From the NCBI RefSeq assembly GCF_025639805.1, contig NZ_CP106735.1:4745501-4809500 (forward strand): DNA of 64,000 bases, in the 5' to 3' direction. This document shows positions 45,523-54,491 of the stretch, in pieces; position 1 is the stretch's first letter; the number at the start of each line of letters is the position of its first letter. The notes under the pieces were generated by a model that was given only the letters and a program-made list of their open reading frames with translations, made no database searches and was not told the origin of the DNA. The DNA is from Reichenbachiella carrageenanivorans. GTDB lineage: Bacteria; Bacteroidota; Bacteroidia; Cytophagales; Cyclobacteriaceae. The position numbers and the translations under genes are program-made.

Positions 45523-46193
45523 CATTTTCGCCAGATTTCCTTCCACCCTGATTTTAGGCTGAATGATTCTCCGTTCATTACATGTTTTGTTAATGGAATA
45601 ATGTTAAGAAATAAGAATGAAAACCAAATTGCCGCACAATAGAGCCATGTTCTTGTTAAACCGCACCAAATATTATTTATTAAGCCTTGACTAAATACCA
45701 CTTCTGTTTCTGAATTAGCCGTTCTAGTTAGTTGACGGTATACAGGATTTCGAATCTCATATTTGACTCCATTTTGATCGACATATAGTTCCGGTTCGTT
45801 CCATTGATTCGATAAGCTTATCAGTTGCACTGAATCTAACTTTGCATCTCGAAAGTATTGAGTAGTTAAAGGCTTCTTTAATTTACCTATTGACCATCGG
45901 TTCTCGGATTTGGGATTCCCCTGTTCATCTATCCAGAAGAGAAAACCCTTGTTCAAACTATTAATTTTCCAATTTTTAATATGGCTTCCTGATAGGTCAA
46001 ATTCTTGAATAACATCATAATCACCTAATCCTATGAGGATTAGATTATTAGAAACGACTATTCCTTGTATGTTCGCCAATGGAAGTTCATTAGATGGCGA
46101 AATGACATCTAATTTCACGAAAATATTCCAAAGTAGACCTATTGCCTCAAACGCTAATAGTGATAATAGTATTAATGAAAAAAATCTTCGCAT
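45522..46193 (-). CDS. Cassette L2 membrane-anchored protein
   Basis: A 223-residue protein with an N-terminal membrane helix (FFSLILLSLLAFEAIGLLWN) and a C-terminal one (TWLYCAAIWFSFLFLNIIPL). Between them lies a ~140-residue beta-rich region (LANIQGIVVSNNLILIGLGD, IQEFDLSGSHIKNWKIN) resembling a propeller-like or sensing domain. It starts ~18 bp from the crossover and its stop touches the attC core. No family recognised. Confidence 0.65.
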   Translation of the reverse strand: MRRFFSLILLSLLAFEAIGLLWNIFVKLDVISPSNELPLANIQGIVVSNNLILIGLGDYDVIQEFDLSGSHIKNWKINSLNKGFLFWIDEQGNPKSENRWSIGKLKKPLTTQYFRDAKLDSVQLISLSNQWNEPELYVDQNGVKYEIRNPVYRQLTRTANSETEVVFSQGLINNIWCGLTRTWLYCAAIWFSFLFLNIIPLTKHVMNGESFSLKSGWKEIWRK

Positions 46194-46205
46194 TTAGATT
46201 GTTGA

Positions 46206-46445
46206 TGCTAACGCCTGTGTAGGCGGCGTGCCTACAGCGGTTGTTTGTGATGGCAGTGAAGTTAGCCGATCCGATCTAAAACCGCAACAGACTGTTCGCC
46301 AGTTACACAAGACAGGAACGTAGTTCGACCGCACTGCTGATTCCTCGGCCCGCTGACCCTCCCCGATCGGAACGGCAGTTCCGATAGCACCAACGCCCAC
46401 GGACAACCGCCACAAAAGGCATGAGCGACCTACACCATGTTGTCG
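46206..46445 (-). repeat. attC-like site L1
   Basis: On the minus strand R'' is CGACAAC (46445-46439) and R' is GTTAGCA (46212-46206). Arms TGGTGTAGG and CCTACACAGG pair. This site ends the first left cassette next to attI. Confidence 0.78.
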
Positions 46446-46738
46446 ACCGTTTTTTTGTTCGCCAGCAACGCAGATCGACCGCCACAAGTAGCGAAACACA
46501 AGTCAAAAAAGTTCATCCAGGGCAGTGCCGCCACGCACCAGCAGGTTCAGGCTCATAGCAGCCCGCCAGTTCAGACGTAAAACAGATAAGCGCAACCGCA
46601 AAGGCCGCTCGTTCGCTCGAAAACTAAGATGGAAAAAGGCAGTAAAGTCAGCGTCTGGTAGATGGCCGACTGTTCCGGTACGGCGCACAGATCAAGAGCC
46701 ACAAGGCAAAAGCGCAATGCACAAAAGCCATGGTCGAC
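46446..46738 (-). other. Cassette L1 body, GC-rich, no convincing gene
   Basis: The ~290-bp body of the first left cassette. The minus strand starts GTTGTCGACC then ATGGCTTTT, but that frame stops after 27 codons. Longer frames on both strands (up to ~78 codons) lack coding signs. GC content is visibly higher than in neighbouring cassettes. It may be a degenerate cassette, a promoter cassette or an RNA. Confidence 0.5.
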
Positions 46739-46830
46739 AACATCCGGATATCACACACTAGTGGTTGATATATCCATTGTGTTTTTATCCAAATCTAGTG
46801 GATTAATTATTTGTTTGAAACTCGAATTGG
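46739..46830 (-). other. attI-like site, left copy (92-bp inverted repeat)
   Basis: The 92 bases are the reverse complement of 54412-54503, which spans the last ~80 bases of the recombinase gene plus GATATCCGGATGTT. The crossover GTT lies at 46741-46739 (minus). Left of it cassette L1 begins, and right of it an ArsR-like gene fragment begins. Both attI copies are followed by different cassettes directly after GGATGTT, so the edge marks the recombination point. Confidence 0.85.
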
Positions 46831-47048
46831 TACCAAGCAGCTAGATACTTCCTTTAGTTTAGTGGGCTGTATTTCTCGATAGCGCCCCCTGCCCTGTTTG
46901 TTTAAGAATACGATGCCACACTCTGCCAGTATTTTGATATGCTGATAAATGGCTGGTCTAGTCATCTCAAAATTGTAGGGAATCGCAATCAAATTGATGA
47001 CCTCTCCTTGTGTGGGTCAACTATCGCCTGAAATATGTCTCTTCTCAT
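46807..47048 (-). pseudogene. Truncated and frameshifted ArsR-family regulator
   Basis: From ATG 47048 (minus) the frame reads MRRDIFQAIVDP, then a one-base shift near 47010-47018 is needed to continue TQGEVINLIAIPYNFEMTR and then PAIYQHIKILAECGIVFLNK. This is the typical HTH of the small ArsR proteins that pair with SRPBCC proteins. After KEVSS the sequence switches at 46830 into the attI copy and ends VSNK. The expected ~35 C-terminal residues are missing. So the gene was cut by arrival of the attI/array or by an inversion end point. Confidence 0.7.
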
Positions 47049-47253
47049 GTCATGAGAACCTTAGTTTGCTTTACATTAATGTATTATTATGGTTCTTATA
47101 AATCATTGAAATTTCAACTAAGAATAAATATTAAATTAGTTGTGATACGCAACAAATTTGATGAGATTTAACCCTGAAATTGAATTGACCCCTCCATTTC
47201 AAACCCTCCCCAAAACTTCTAATTCTATTTTTTCACTAAAATGAATCAAATTC
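47049..47253. other. AT-rich gap before hexosaminidase gene
   Basis: About 200 bases, AT-rich, without an open frame. It probably contains the hexosaminidase promoter and the old promoter of the ArsR-like pseudogene on the opposite strand; no clear boxes were assigned. Confidence 0.35.
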
Positions 47254-48798
47254 ATGAATTTAGAATCGAAGTATTCCTATGTCCTTGGCGTGCTATTTAT
47301 TGGTAGTTTGGCCTATTTTTCATCTTGCACATCACCTTCGGGGCCTACTGGTTTGTCCGACCACACCATCATCCCTCACCCCGTAGCTATTACTACAGCA
47401 AATGGACACTTTACACTATCTACCACCACTCAGGTGGGTACCGATGAGGAGTCGCTAATAGCCGTTGCGCAATATTTAGTTTCTCAATATGAACCTTTGA
47501 GGTTTTCAGCAAACACGGACGAATCAACTATACTACTCTCCCTCCATGCTAAAGACAGCCTCTTAGGAACTGAAGGTTACTCCCTTCAAATCCAAGAAGA
47601 GCAAATTCATCTTTCGGCCCAAACCCCAAGAGGTATCTTTTATGGCATCCAAACTCTTCTTCAACTACTCCCTCCTGCCCAAATAGAGACCTCAGTAGAA
47701 ATCCCAACAGGCACGATCCTAGACTACCCACGCTACAGCTACAGAGGTTCTATGCTCGATGTGTCGAGGCATTTTTTTGGTGTAGATGTAGTCAAAAGGT
47801 ACATCGATTTCATAGCTGCATACAAGCTGAATACCCTCCATCTCCACTTATCAGACGATCAAGGCTGGCGGATAGAGATCAAATCCAAACCTAAGCTCAC
47901 CAGTATAGGGTCTACTACCCAAGTAGGCGGTGGCAAAGGGGGCTATTTCACCCAAGCGCAGTACCAAGAGATTGTGCAATACGCTGCGGACCAGTTCATC
48001 ACCGTGATCCCAGAGATCGATTTGCCAGGGCATACACAGGCGGCTTTGGCTTCCTATCCAGCGCTAGGTTGTACAGGGGAGCAACAAGACTTGTACACGG
48101 GCAAGGAAGTGGGGTTCAGCACACTCTGCACGGACAATGAAGCCACTTACGAATTTGTAGACGCTGTACTCAAGGAAATAGCCGAGATCACACCAGGCCC
48201 GTACTTGCACATAGGCGGCGATGAGTCGCATGCCACAAAAAAGGAAGATTACATCTACTTTATAAATCGCATACAGCAAATTGTAAACAAATATGGCAAA
48301 ACCCTCATCGGGTGGGATGAAGTAGCCGAGGCCAACATAGCTCCTGAATCTATCGTGCAGCAATGGAAAAGCGCAGGCAATGCCTCCAAAGCTGCCGAAA
48401 ATGGCAATCGCATCATCCTCTCCCCTGCTACTCTCTCTTATATGGACATGAAGTACGACACCTCCACCCGAATAGGCTACACTTGGGCAGCATTGATAGA
48501 AGTAGATCAAGCTTATAACTGGGACCCAGACACCATCACCATGATATCCTCAGATATGATACTGGGTATAGAGGCCCCCTTATGGACGGAGACTATCGAA
48601 ACGATAGAAGACATCGAATACATGGTATTCCCTAGACTGCTAGGCTATGCAGAGATTGGCTGGTCGCCGCAGTCGGTCAGAGACTGGGCCAACTATAGGC
48701 TCCGACTGGCTGCACAAGAAAAGCGTTTCGAAGAGCAGGATATCCACTACTATCGCTCTCCCGTCGTACCTTGGCTGGCACAAGACTCGATTCGGTAA
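47254..48798 (+). CDS. GH20 beta-N-acetylhexosaminidase, lipoprotein
   Basis: A 514-residue enzyme with a lipoprotein signal (LGVLFIGSLAYFSSCTS, lipidated Cys ~25). A GH20b-like domain precedes the catalytic (beta/alpha)8 barrel: YRGSMLDVSRHFFGVDVVKR, LHLHLSDDQGWRIEIKSKP, VIPEIDLPGHTQAALASYP, and the Asp-Glu catalytic pair in GPYLHIGGDESHATK. A Trp-rich substrate wall follows (WDEVAEANIAPESIVQQW, APLWTETIETIEDIEY). It removes terminal GlcNAc or GalNAc from chitin oligomers or glycans at the cell surface. Chromosomal and not part of a cassette. Confidence 0.95.
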   Translation: MNLESKYSYVLGVLFIGSLAYFSSCTSPSGPTGLSDHTIIPHPVAITTANGHFTLSTTTQVGTDEESLIAVAQYLVSQYEPLRFSANTDESTILLSLHAKDSLLGTEGYSLQIQEEQIHLSAQTPRGIFYGIQTLLQLLPPAQIETSVEIPTGTILDYPRYSYRGSMLDVSRHFFGVDVVKRYIDFIAAYKLNTLHLHLSDDQGWRIEIKSKPKLTSIGSTTQVGGGKGGYFTQAQYQEIVQYAADQFITVIPEIDLPGHTQAALASYPALGCTGEQQDLYTGKEVGFSTLCTDNEATYEFVDAVLKEIAEITPGPYLHIGGDESHATKKEDYIYFINRIQQIVNKYGKTLIGWDEVAEANIAPESIVQQWKSAGNASKAAENGNRIILSPATLSYMDMKYDTSTRIGYTWAALIEVDQAYNWDPDTITMISSDMILGIEAPLWTETIETIEDIEYMVFPRLLGYAEIGWSPQSVRDWANYRLRLAAQEKRFEEQDIHYYRSPVVPWLAQDSIR

Positions 48799-49206
48799 GC
48801 ACGTATTTCTTGGGATGCTATATGCATTGGCGATAAGCCAATACTAACGAAAGCGACAACCTCCTTTCACTAATTGATCCGCCACAAAAAAAGAAATGTC
48901 GCTACTCGAAAGTAGCGACATTAAAAGGCATGATAAATGGGCTTAGACTCCCATTTGTCATACGCAAGTTACGCACAACTAAGAGCTTGGTTGTTATTAG
49001 AGTGTTATTTTTAATGAAATTCAAAATTGAAAAGCCAAATTTCGATACCGAAAAATATCAAAAAACAGGACTTGAAAATAACCGACTGACCTCCCCAACA
49101 AACACATCATAAGGAGTCAATAAAGAAAGGAAATTGTATTCAAACCACTCCCAGTGTAACTTCCGTCCATGAAGATTACATCAGGAGTGGTATTGTATGA
49201 GTTGCT
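48799..49206. other. 408-bp gap with one hairpin
   Basis: No convincing gene between the hexosaminidase and tpx. A strong hairpin lies at 48896-48921. A 60-codon plus-strand frame at 48930-49112 lacks coding features and a start context. Confidence 0.45.
48896..48921 (-). terminator. Candidate terminator hairpin
   Basis: ATGTCGCTACT and AGTAGCGACAT form a perfect 11-bp stem with loop CGAA. On the minus strand it is followed by TTCTTTTTTTG, suggesting termination of leftward transcription from tpx; it may also serve the hexosaminidase gene. Confidence 0.65.
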
Positions 49207-49707
49207 TTAAGACAAAGCAGCTAATGCTTTGTCAAAATCAGGGTCTTGCACGATCTCTGGCACTTGCTCTGAGTATATCACTTGATGATTTTCGTCTAAA
49301 ATTACAATAGCTCTTGAGTGAAGATGCGCCATAGGACCATCGGCAATCGCTACACCATAGGCTTGCCCGAATCCACCCGTTGCAAAATCAGAAACTGTGT
49401 CTACACTATCGATCCCTTCTGCTCCGCAGAACCGCGCCTGAGCGAAAGGCAAATCTCTCGAAACACATAAAACTTTAGTATTGTCTAGTCCAGCAGCTTT
49501 CTCATTGAACGTACGCACAGATGCCGCACAGATGCCTGTATCTATACTTGGGAAGATATTCAAAATCACTCTTGAGCCTTTGAAATCAGCCAATGACACA
49601 TGTGACAAGTCATTTTTGATCAAATCGAAATCTGGCGCTTGAGTGCCGTTAGCAGGCAAGTTGCCCACTGTATTTATAGGAGTACCTTTTAATGTGATAG
49701 AAGCCAT
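49207..49707 (-). CDS. tpx: Thiol peroxidase (Tpx)
   Basis: A 166-residue peroxiredoxin of the Tpx class: start ITLKGTPINTVGNLPANGTQ, peroxidatic Cys in NIFPSIDTGICAASVRTFN (~residue 59), resolving Cys in ARFCGAEGIDSV (~93), and LHSRAIVILDENHQVIYSEQ. It reduces H2O2 and alkyl hydroperoxides with thioredoxin in the cytoplasm or periplasm. Full length and ordinary. Confidence 0.95.
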   Translation of the reverse strand: MASITLKGTPINTVGNLPANGTQAPDFDLIKNDLSHVSLADFKGSRVILNIFPSIDTGICAASVRTFNEKAAGLDNTKVLCVSRDLPFAQARFCGAEGIDSVDTVSDFATGGFGQAYGVAIADGPMAHLHSRAIVILDENHQVIYSEQVPEIVQDPDFDKALAALS

Positions 49708-49848
49708 TGTTCGTTAATTTTAGGATTTAAAAAAGTAAATATAAGTAGAGCAAAAAAGAGAACAGTCGTACATCTAGAAAAAGAATAAAGGACGCCCTAC
49801 CTCCTGCCTAGTACCCAGGCTCCTATCTCCTTTCGTAGGTGTTTTCGT

Positions 49849-51186
49849 TTACTTTGTGCTTTCTACTTTGGCATCGGCAGGGACTTTGCTCGGCTGCAAA
49901 AAGTCCTCTTCACTCACCATATCTGCTTTGCCCAGATAGGTCCAACTGATGATATCCGAGTACTTGTCGATCACCCGATTGATATCCTCTAGCGTGACGG
50001 CATTTACCCTCTCGGTAAAGTTTTCGGCCATTTCCCAACCACCTTTGAGTTCGTTGGTCCCGAGGCTCTGCGACTGCGAATCCAGGGTCTCTTGCCCCAT
50101 ATAAAACTGTGTCAGGTACTTCTGTTTTTTATTTTTCAGTTCCTTCTCACTAAAACCTTCCTTTTTCAATTTCGAAATTTCATCCACCATCACTTGGATC
50201 GACTGCTTAGGATCTGTGGTAGAGATATAAATCAAGTTGAAGGGGTTGGTCACTTTGCCGTTGTCATAGTAGGCATAGGGCGCGTAGGACAGGCTTCGCT
50301 TGGTTCTTAGCTCCACGAAATACCGTTCGCTCAATATACTCATAGCGATCATCATGGCCGTGCCATCCTCAGATGCAAGGGTAGGTGCACTCATGATTCC
50401 CGCCATATAGTTGGTGGCTATGTCGCGATCCTTGATCTTGTTGGATATCTCCCCGAGCATGTTTCTATCTTCGACTGGTGGCATGGTTCCTTTTGGTAGT
50501 TTGGATAGCGAAGCAGCTATTTTCTTTTTCAAGGCGTTGACATCCAAATCCCCAACGATCACCAAAAAGCTCCTCTCCTTGCCTACGGTTTGGGTGTAGT
50601 ATTTTTTCAAATCCTCCAAGCTCAACTGTGCCAAAGACTCGGCATGACCACTGGGATTTTTTTCATAATTTTTCCCTGCAAACACATTGGCCATAGCCGC
50701 CTGTATCAGGCTTTCATCTGGGTCGGATTCGTTTTGCTTGGCCTCAGCAATGAGCTGATCTTGGAGCAATTGGTACTGCTGCTCATCAAAAGCTGGGTGC
50801 AGTATAGTCTCTACGAACAATGTCCATGAAGCGTCCCAATTTTGCTTGACGCACTTCATGCTGATCTGCCCATAGTCGTAAGCGGTACCAGCACTGATGG
50901 TGGTTCCCATCTGCTCAAGTGCTGTAGAAAATGTCAGCTTGTCCATACTCGTAGTACCGCCAGTCACCGCCAAGCGAAAAGCAAAATCCTCGATACCACT
51001 CTGCTCCAGAGGATAGTTGGCCGTGCCTCCTTGCACAAAGAGCCTTGCACTTACGATTTGCTTAGGTACAGCTTTGTAAATCACCTTGAGGCCCTTTACG
51101 TCAAACTCCTGCGTCTGTGCGAAAACAGACATACCCCAGATCATACTGATGATTAACGCACAATTAATTTTTATTGATTTTTTCAT
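49849..51186 (-). CDS. M16-family peptidase-like subunit lacking the zinc motif
   Basis: A 445-residue protein with a signal peptide (INCALIISMIWGMSVFAQ) and an M16 fold (FSTALEQMGTTISAGTAYDY, RSLSYAPYAYYDNGK). At the place of HxxEH it reads SGIEDFAFRLAVTGG, so the zinc ligands are absent. It is probably the regulatory partner of the next gene upstream (4 bp between them), forming a heterodimer in the periplasm. Confidence 0.88.
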   Translation of the reverse strand: MKKSIKINCALIISMIWGMSVFAQTQEFDVKGLKVIYKAVPKQIVSARLFVQGGTANYPLEQSGIEDFAFRLAVTGGTTSMDKLTFSTALEQMGTTISAGTAYDYGQISMKCVKQNWDASWTLFVETILHPAFDEQQYQLLQDQLIAEAKQNESDPDESLIQAAMANVFAGKNYEKNPSGHAESLAQLSLEDLKKYYTQTVGKERSFLVIVGDLDVNALKKKIAASLSKLPKGTMPPVEDRNMLGEISNKIKDRDIATNYMAGIMSAPTLASEDGTAMMIAMSILSERYFVELRTKRSLSYAPYAYYDNGKVTNPFNLIYISTTDPKQSIQVMVDEISKLKKEGFSEKELKNKKQKYLTQFYMGQETLDSQSQSLGTNELKGGWEMAENFTERVNAVTLEDINRVIDKYSDIISWTYLGKADMVSEEDFLQPSKVPADAKVESTK

Positions 51187-51190
51187 GGTA

Positions 51191-52564
51191 TTAGTTGTTT
51201 AGGTAGGTTTCTAATGAGTTGATTTTTAGATCCTCTTTCATCTGTGGCGACACCAATATACCTGTGACATGAGGCTGGTTTTTGATGTAAGTATTGACAT
51301 ATTTTTTAATATCCTCTCGAGTCACTTTGTTTAGATTTTCTACATAGCTGGTATAATAGTCTATACTGGCAGAAGCCCACCAGTACGTGACGGTATGGAT
51401 AAACGCCGAAGTCTTCTCTTTGCTGTAGGCATCATCTATGGCAAGCATATTTTTGGCTGTAGCCAATTGCTCATCGGTAAAATAATCGTCCGAATCCCAC
51501 CGATCTATTTCGGCTTGGAGTGCTGCATAGGCTTCGGTGATTTTTTCAGGATTGGGCACCATAAAGACATGAATAGGCCCTACGTATTTGTTGGTAGCGT
51601 AGCCTACGTTTACATTCATGGCCAGCCCGCTTTCCACTAGGTTTTGTTGTAGCTGCGACGATCGCTGCGACAAGATAAAACTAAATACATCGGCAGCATA
51701 GGTAGATGGGATGTCTTTGCGGGTATCAGGACCGTGGTAACGCATCAGTACGATGGGTGTTCTGGCATTTTCGTTTTCGGTGATGTAATAGGTCGTTTCT
51801 TTGAGTGGTGCAAATTCGGGAATGGGATACTTCTCAAACGGGTCGAAACCAGATGGCTGCCAGTCGCCAAATATGGCTTTGGCTTTGGCCAATACGTCCT
51901 CATGCTGCACATCGCCTGCTACCACTAATATGGAGTTGTTGGGGTGGTAATATTTGCCTTGCACTGTTTTCATCTTTTCGGTGGTGGCGGTCAGGATCAC
52001 ATCATGGTCGCCGATCACATTTTTGCGACTATATAGGTCGCCCCACATTTTTTTATCACTATCCTGAAGCAGGAAAAAAACGGGGTTTGACTCTGCCCGC
52101 TGAAATTCCCCATCTACCACGGGGTTTTCGTTTTTCATTTCCTGCTCGTCGAAGAGCGGGTAGCGAATAGCGGAGTTCATAAACGCCATACCTTGGGCTA
52201 GTTTCAAATTGCTCAAGGTCACAAAATAGTTGACCCGCTCGCCAGAAGTGGTGCCATTGAACACGATACCCAGTTCTTTGGTACGTTCTAGGAAAGCTTC
52301 CTGAGACGGCAAGTCTTTGTTGGCTTTGAAAAACATGTGCTCGTAGAGGTGCGACAAGCCATCGTACTCTGGGGATTCGGTATAGCCGCCATTACGCACG
52401 GTGATTTCGATGGTAGCCAGCGGCACGGTGTTGTCCTCTATGGTGAGGACCTGTAAGCCGTTGGTCAAGGTTTCGAAATGAAAGTTATCAGGGAGTTTTT
52501 GTTGTGCGATGATCGGCGCTGTTGCTAAAAACAAACCTAAGGTTAGGGATTTTAATTTTTTCAT
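51191..52564 (-). CDS. M16-family zinc peptidase, catalytic subunit
   Basis: A 457-residue protein with a signal peptide (LGLFLATAPIIAQ) and the inverted zinc motif HLYEH in YDGLSHLYEHMFF (~residue 67-71), plus the distal Glu region (ENPVVDGEFQRAESNPVF). It degrades peptides in the periplasm. It is the first gene of a two-gene operon with the inactive M16 homologue downstream. Confidence 0.92.
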   Translation of the reverse strand: MKKLKSLTLGLFLATAPIIAQQKLPDNFHFETLTNGLQVLTIEDNTVPLATIEITVRNGGYTESPEYDGLSHLYEHMFFKANKDLPSQEAFLERTKELGIVFNGTTSGERVNYFVTLSNLKLAQGMAFMNSAIRYPLFDEQEMKNENPVVDGEFQRAESNPVFFLLQDSDKKMWGDLYSRKNVIGDHDVILTATTEKMKTVQGKYYHPNNSILVVAGDVQHEDVLAKAKAIFGDWQPSGFDPFEKYPIPEFAPLKETTYYITENENARTPIVLMRYHGPDTRKDIPSTYAADVFSFILSQRSSQLQQNLVESGLAMNVNVGYATNKYVGPIHVFMVPNPEKITEAYAALQAEIDRWDSDDYFTDEQLATAKNMLAIDDAYSKEKTSAFIHTVTYWWASASIDYYTSYVENLNKVTREDIKKYVNTYIKNQPHVTGILVSPQMKEDLKINSLETYLNN

Positions 52565-52802
52565 GGATTTTAGGTTTTATGATTTTGTTTAATACGTTTA
52601 GAGTCCCGCTGGTCGCAAGTGGCTAAACCTACCTAGAGCTTTACCCAATCAAGGTAAAGACTTATGCACGAAATAATGAATATATATACATGGGTGGATA
52701 ATATCTGATTTTAATCTACCCTATAGCTATTCGAAAAATGTGAATAGCAGTCGTCCACCAAAGAGAGCCCATGAAATTGATGGCCGAGCAAGCATAAAAA
52801 GC

Positions 52803-53213
52803 TCAGCTTTTCCATGGATCAAATTTCCCTTTCATATGATCTTGGTACTGAATGATCAAAACTTTGGCGGTGAGCTGGCCGTCGGTTCGGGAGGGTTGCA
52901 TTATTGGGGCAAACCCATACTCATATGAAAAATAATAAGGCACCGTTCCTTCTCGATAAATAGACGAAAAGTATTGGAATGAAAACCCGAGATCGAGCAG
53001 TCGCTCTCGACGTACAGTGGCCTTGCCTTCTGGGCAAAATTGCTTTAGGATGTTTCTGTTTTTTCTGAGCTGGCGGTTGACTGCCGCGATCACCCGTTCG
53101 TGTTTGCGTTTGTGCTGGTTGTGGTAGGTGGATCTGCAGTGGTCGTCGCAGTACTGCTTGTCCCAACGCCCCGTCAGGGCAGCTCCGCAACATTTACAAT
53201 GTTGGTTTTCCAT
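52803..53213 (-). CDS. Zinc-ribbon protein, divergent from the recombinase
   Basis: A 136-residue protein with an N-terminal zinc ribbon (CKCCGAALTGRWDKQYCDDH with CRSTYHN following), a basic helix (KRKHERVIAAVNRQLRKN), and a C-terminal domain (YREGTVPYYFSYEYGFAPI). Similar small Zn-ribbon proteins are common and uncharacterised in Bacteroidota. It shares a ~100-bp divergent intergenic region with the recombinase and so may be co-regulated; a role as accessory factor is speculative. Confidence 0.65.
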   Translation of the reverse strand: MENQHCKCCGAALTGRWDKQYCDDHCRSTYHNQHKRKHERVIAAVNRQLRKNRNILKQFCPEGKATVRRERLLDLGFSFQYFSSIYREGTVPYYFSYEYGFAPIMQPSRTDGQLTAKVLIIQYQDHMKGKFDPWKS

Positions 53214-53247
53214 GTATTAGGTAGGTTTTGGTCTGTTAATAAATATA

Positions 53248-53281
53248 CGTGTTTAAACGGAAATACACGTTTATAAACACG
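53248..53281. promoter_or_regulatory. Palindromic operator-like site upstream of the recombinase
   Basis: CGTGTTTA (53248-53255) and TAAACACG (53274-53281) are inverted copies, with a third related half site ACACGTTTA at ~53265-53273. The cluster sits 30 bp before the recombinase ATG, in the divergent region shared with the Zn-ribbon gene. It may bind a regulator that controls the recombinase. It does not resemble a LexA box I know. Confidence 0.5.
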
Positions 53282-53312
53282 GCTATTGTTTTTTCATCAA
53301 GGTGATTTGCTT

Positions 53313-54491
53313 ATGACTTCACAAACCAAATACCGACAAATCACTTTGAAGCATTTGCTTATCGCCAATAAGAAAATGATTGGCATTCAATTTTACCCTG
53401 ACAAGGTGTTGCAGGCTATGGTTAAATCGCTCCCTGGTATCAAATGGAGTACACGGTATCAAATGGCTATTTTGCCAAACAACAGCCAGCATCTGACGAG
53501 AATTTTCAACACCTTCAAAGATGTGTGTGGAATCAATTGCCATTACTTTTTTTTCAACCGCCCAGTGAGCCATAGCAGCACTCCCTTGTCTGTGGATCAA
53601 TTCAGGAAAAGACCAGTAAAAGGCAATTGGCGACACTGTCCTGATGACTTTTATCAAAAACTAGAAATCAGAAAATATGCCTTAAATACGGCTAGGAGCT
53701 ACATTCATCTATTTGAGAGATTCATCAACTACTACCGAGAAGAGACTGATCTAATCAACATTCACGAATTCAAAATCAAGGCTTATTTGCAAACGCTCGT
53801 GCAGGCAGGCAAGTCCGATTCGTATATCAATCAATCGATCAATGCCATTAAATTTTACTATGAAGTAGTCAAAGAAATGCCTAACCGATTTTATGCTATT
53901 GAGCGTCCTATCAAGAAGGAAAGTTTGCCCAAGGTACTCAGCAGAGGCGAAGTACTCCAAATGATAGCCACCACGCCCAACCTCAAACATCGGTGCATCA
54001 TTAGTCTACTCTACTCAGCAGGACTCAGGCGCGGGGAGCTACTCGACCTCAAAATAGAAGACATAGAAAGCCAGCGAGGCATGATAAAAGTAACAAATGG
54101 CAAAGGTGGAAAAGACCGGTACACGCTACTCAGTCAAAATACACTACAAGACCTGAGGGCGTACTACCGCACCTACCAGCCGAATACTTACCTATTCGAA
54201 GGCTCTGCAGGGGGGAAATATAGTGGCACGAGTATAGCAAAAATAGTGACCAGAGCGGCCAAAAAGGCCAAGATAAGATGGCGAGTGACCCCTCATGTAC
54301 TTCGCCATTCGTTTGCCACTCACCTGCTCGAGGCGGGCACGGACATCCGCTACATTCAGCTCTTGCTGGGTCACAACTCCACAAAAACCACAGAAATTTA
54401 CACGCACGTAGCCAATTCGAGTTTCAAACAAATAATTAATCCACTAGATTTGGATAAAAACACAATGGATATATCAACCACTAGTGTGTGA
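53313..54491 (+). CDS. Tyrosine recombinase of the integron-like system
   Basis: From ATG 53313 the protein is 392 residues (a TTG at 53286 is in frame but unlikely). It has an unusual ~90-residue N-terminal region (KYRQITLKHLLIANKKMIGI, WSTRYQMAILPNNSQHLTR), a SAM-like core-binding domain (TARSYIHLFERFINYYREE) and a complete catalytic domain: Arg in LYSAGLRRGELLDL (~239), Lys in NGKGGKDRYTLL (~267), HVLRH (H328/R331), LLGH (H354) and nucleophile Tyr in TEIYTHV (~363). Classical IntI proteins carry an extra segment before the HxxR box; here only a short linker is seen. Its last 27 codons lie in the attI-like site, and it is transcribed towards the right array. Confidence 0.93.
   Translation: MTSQTKYRQITLKHLLIANKKMIGIQFYPDKVLQAMVKSLPGIKWSTRYQMAILPNNSQHLTRIFNTFKDVCGINCHYFFFNRPVSHSSTPLSVDQFRKRPVKGNWRHCPDDFYQKLEIRKYALNTARSYIHLFERFINYYREETDLINIHEFKIKAYLQTLVQAGKSDSYINQSINAIKFYYEVVKEMPNRFYAIERPIKKESLPKVLSRGEVLQMIATTPNLKHRCIISLLYSAGLRRGELLDLKIEDIESQRGMIKVTNGKGGKDRYTLLSQNTLQDLRAYYRTYQPNTYLFEGSAGGKYSGTSIAKIVTRAAKKAKIRWRVTPHVLRHSFATHLLEAGTDIRYIQLLLGHNSTKTTEIYTHVANSSFKQIINPLDLDKNTMDISTTSV

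Noticed and set aside
46525..46761. 78-codon plus-strand ORF (and several 60-67 codon minus ORFs) in the first left cassette
   Set aside because: They overlap each other, run into attI or attC sequence, are rich in Arg and Ser without domain signs, and none has a start close to the crossover point as the other cassette genes do.
48930..49112. 60-codon plus-strand ORF between hexosaminidase and tpx
   Set aside because: No start context, domain or coding bias; it lies after a hairpin in a gap between genes.
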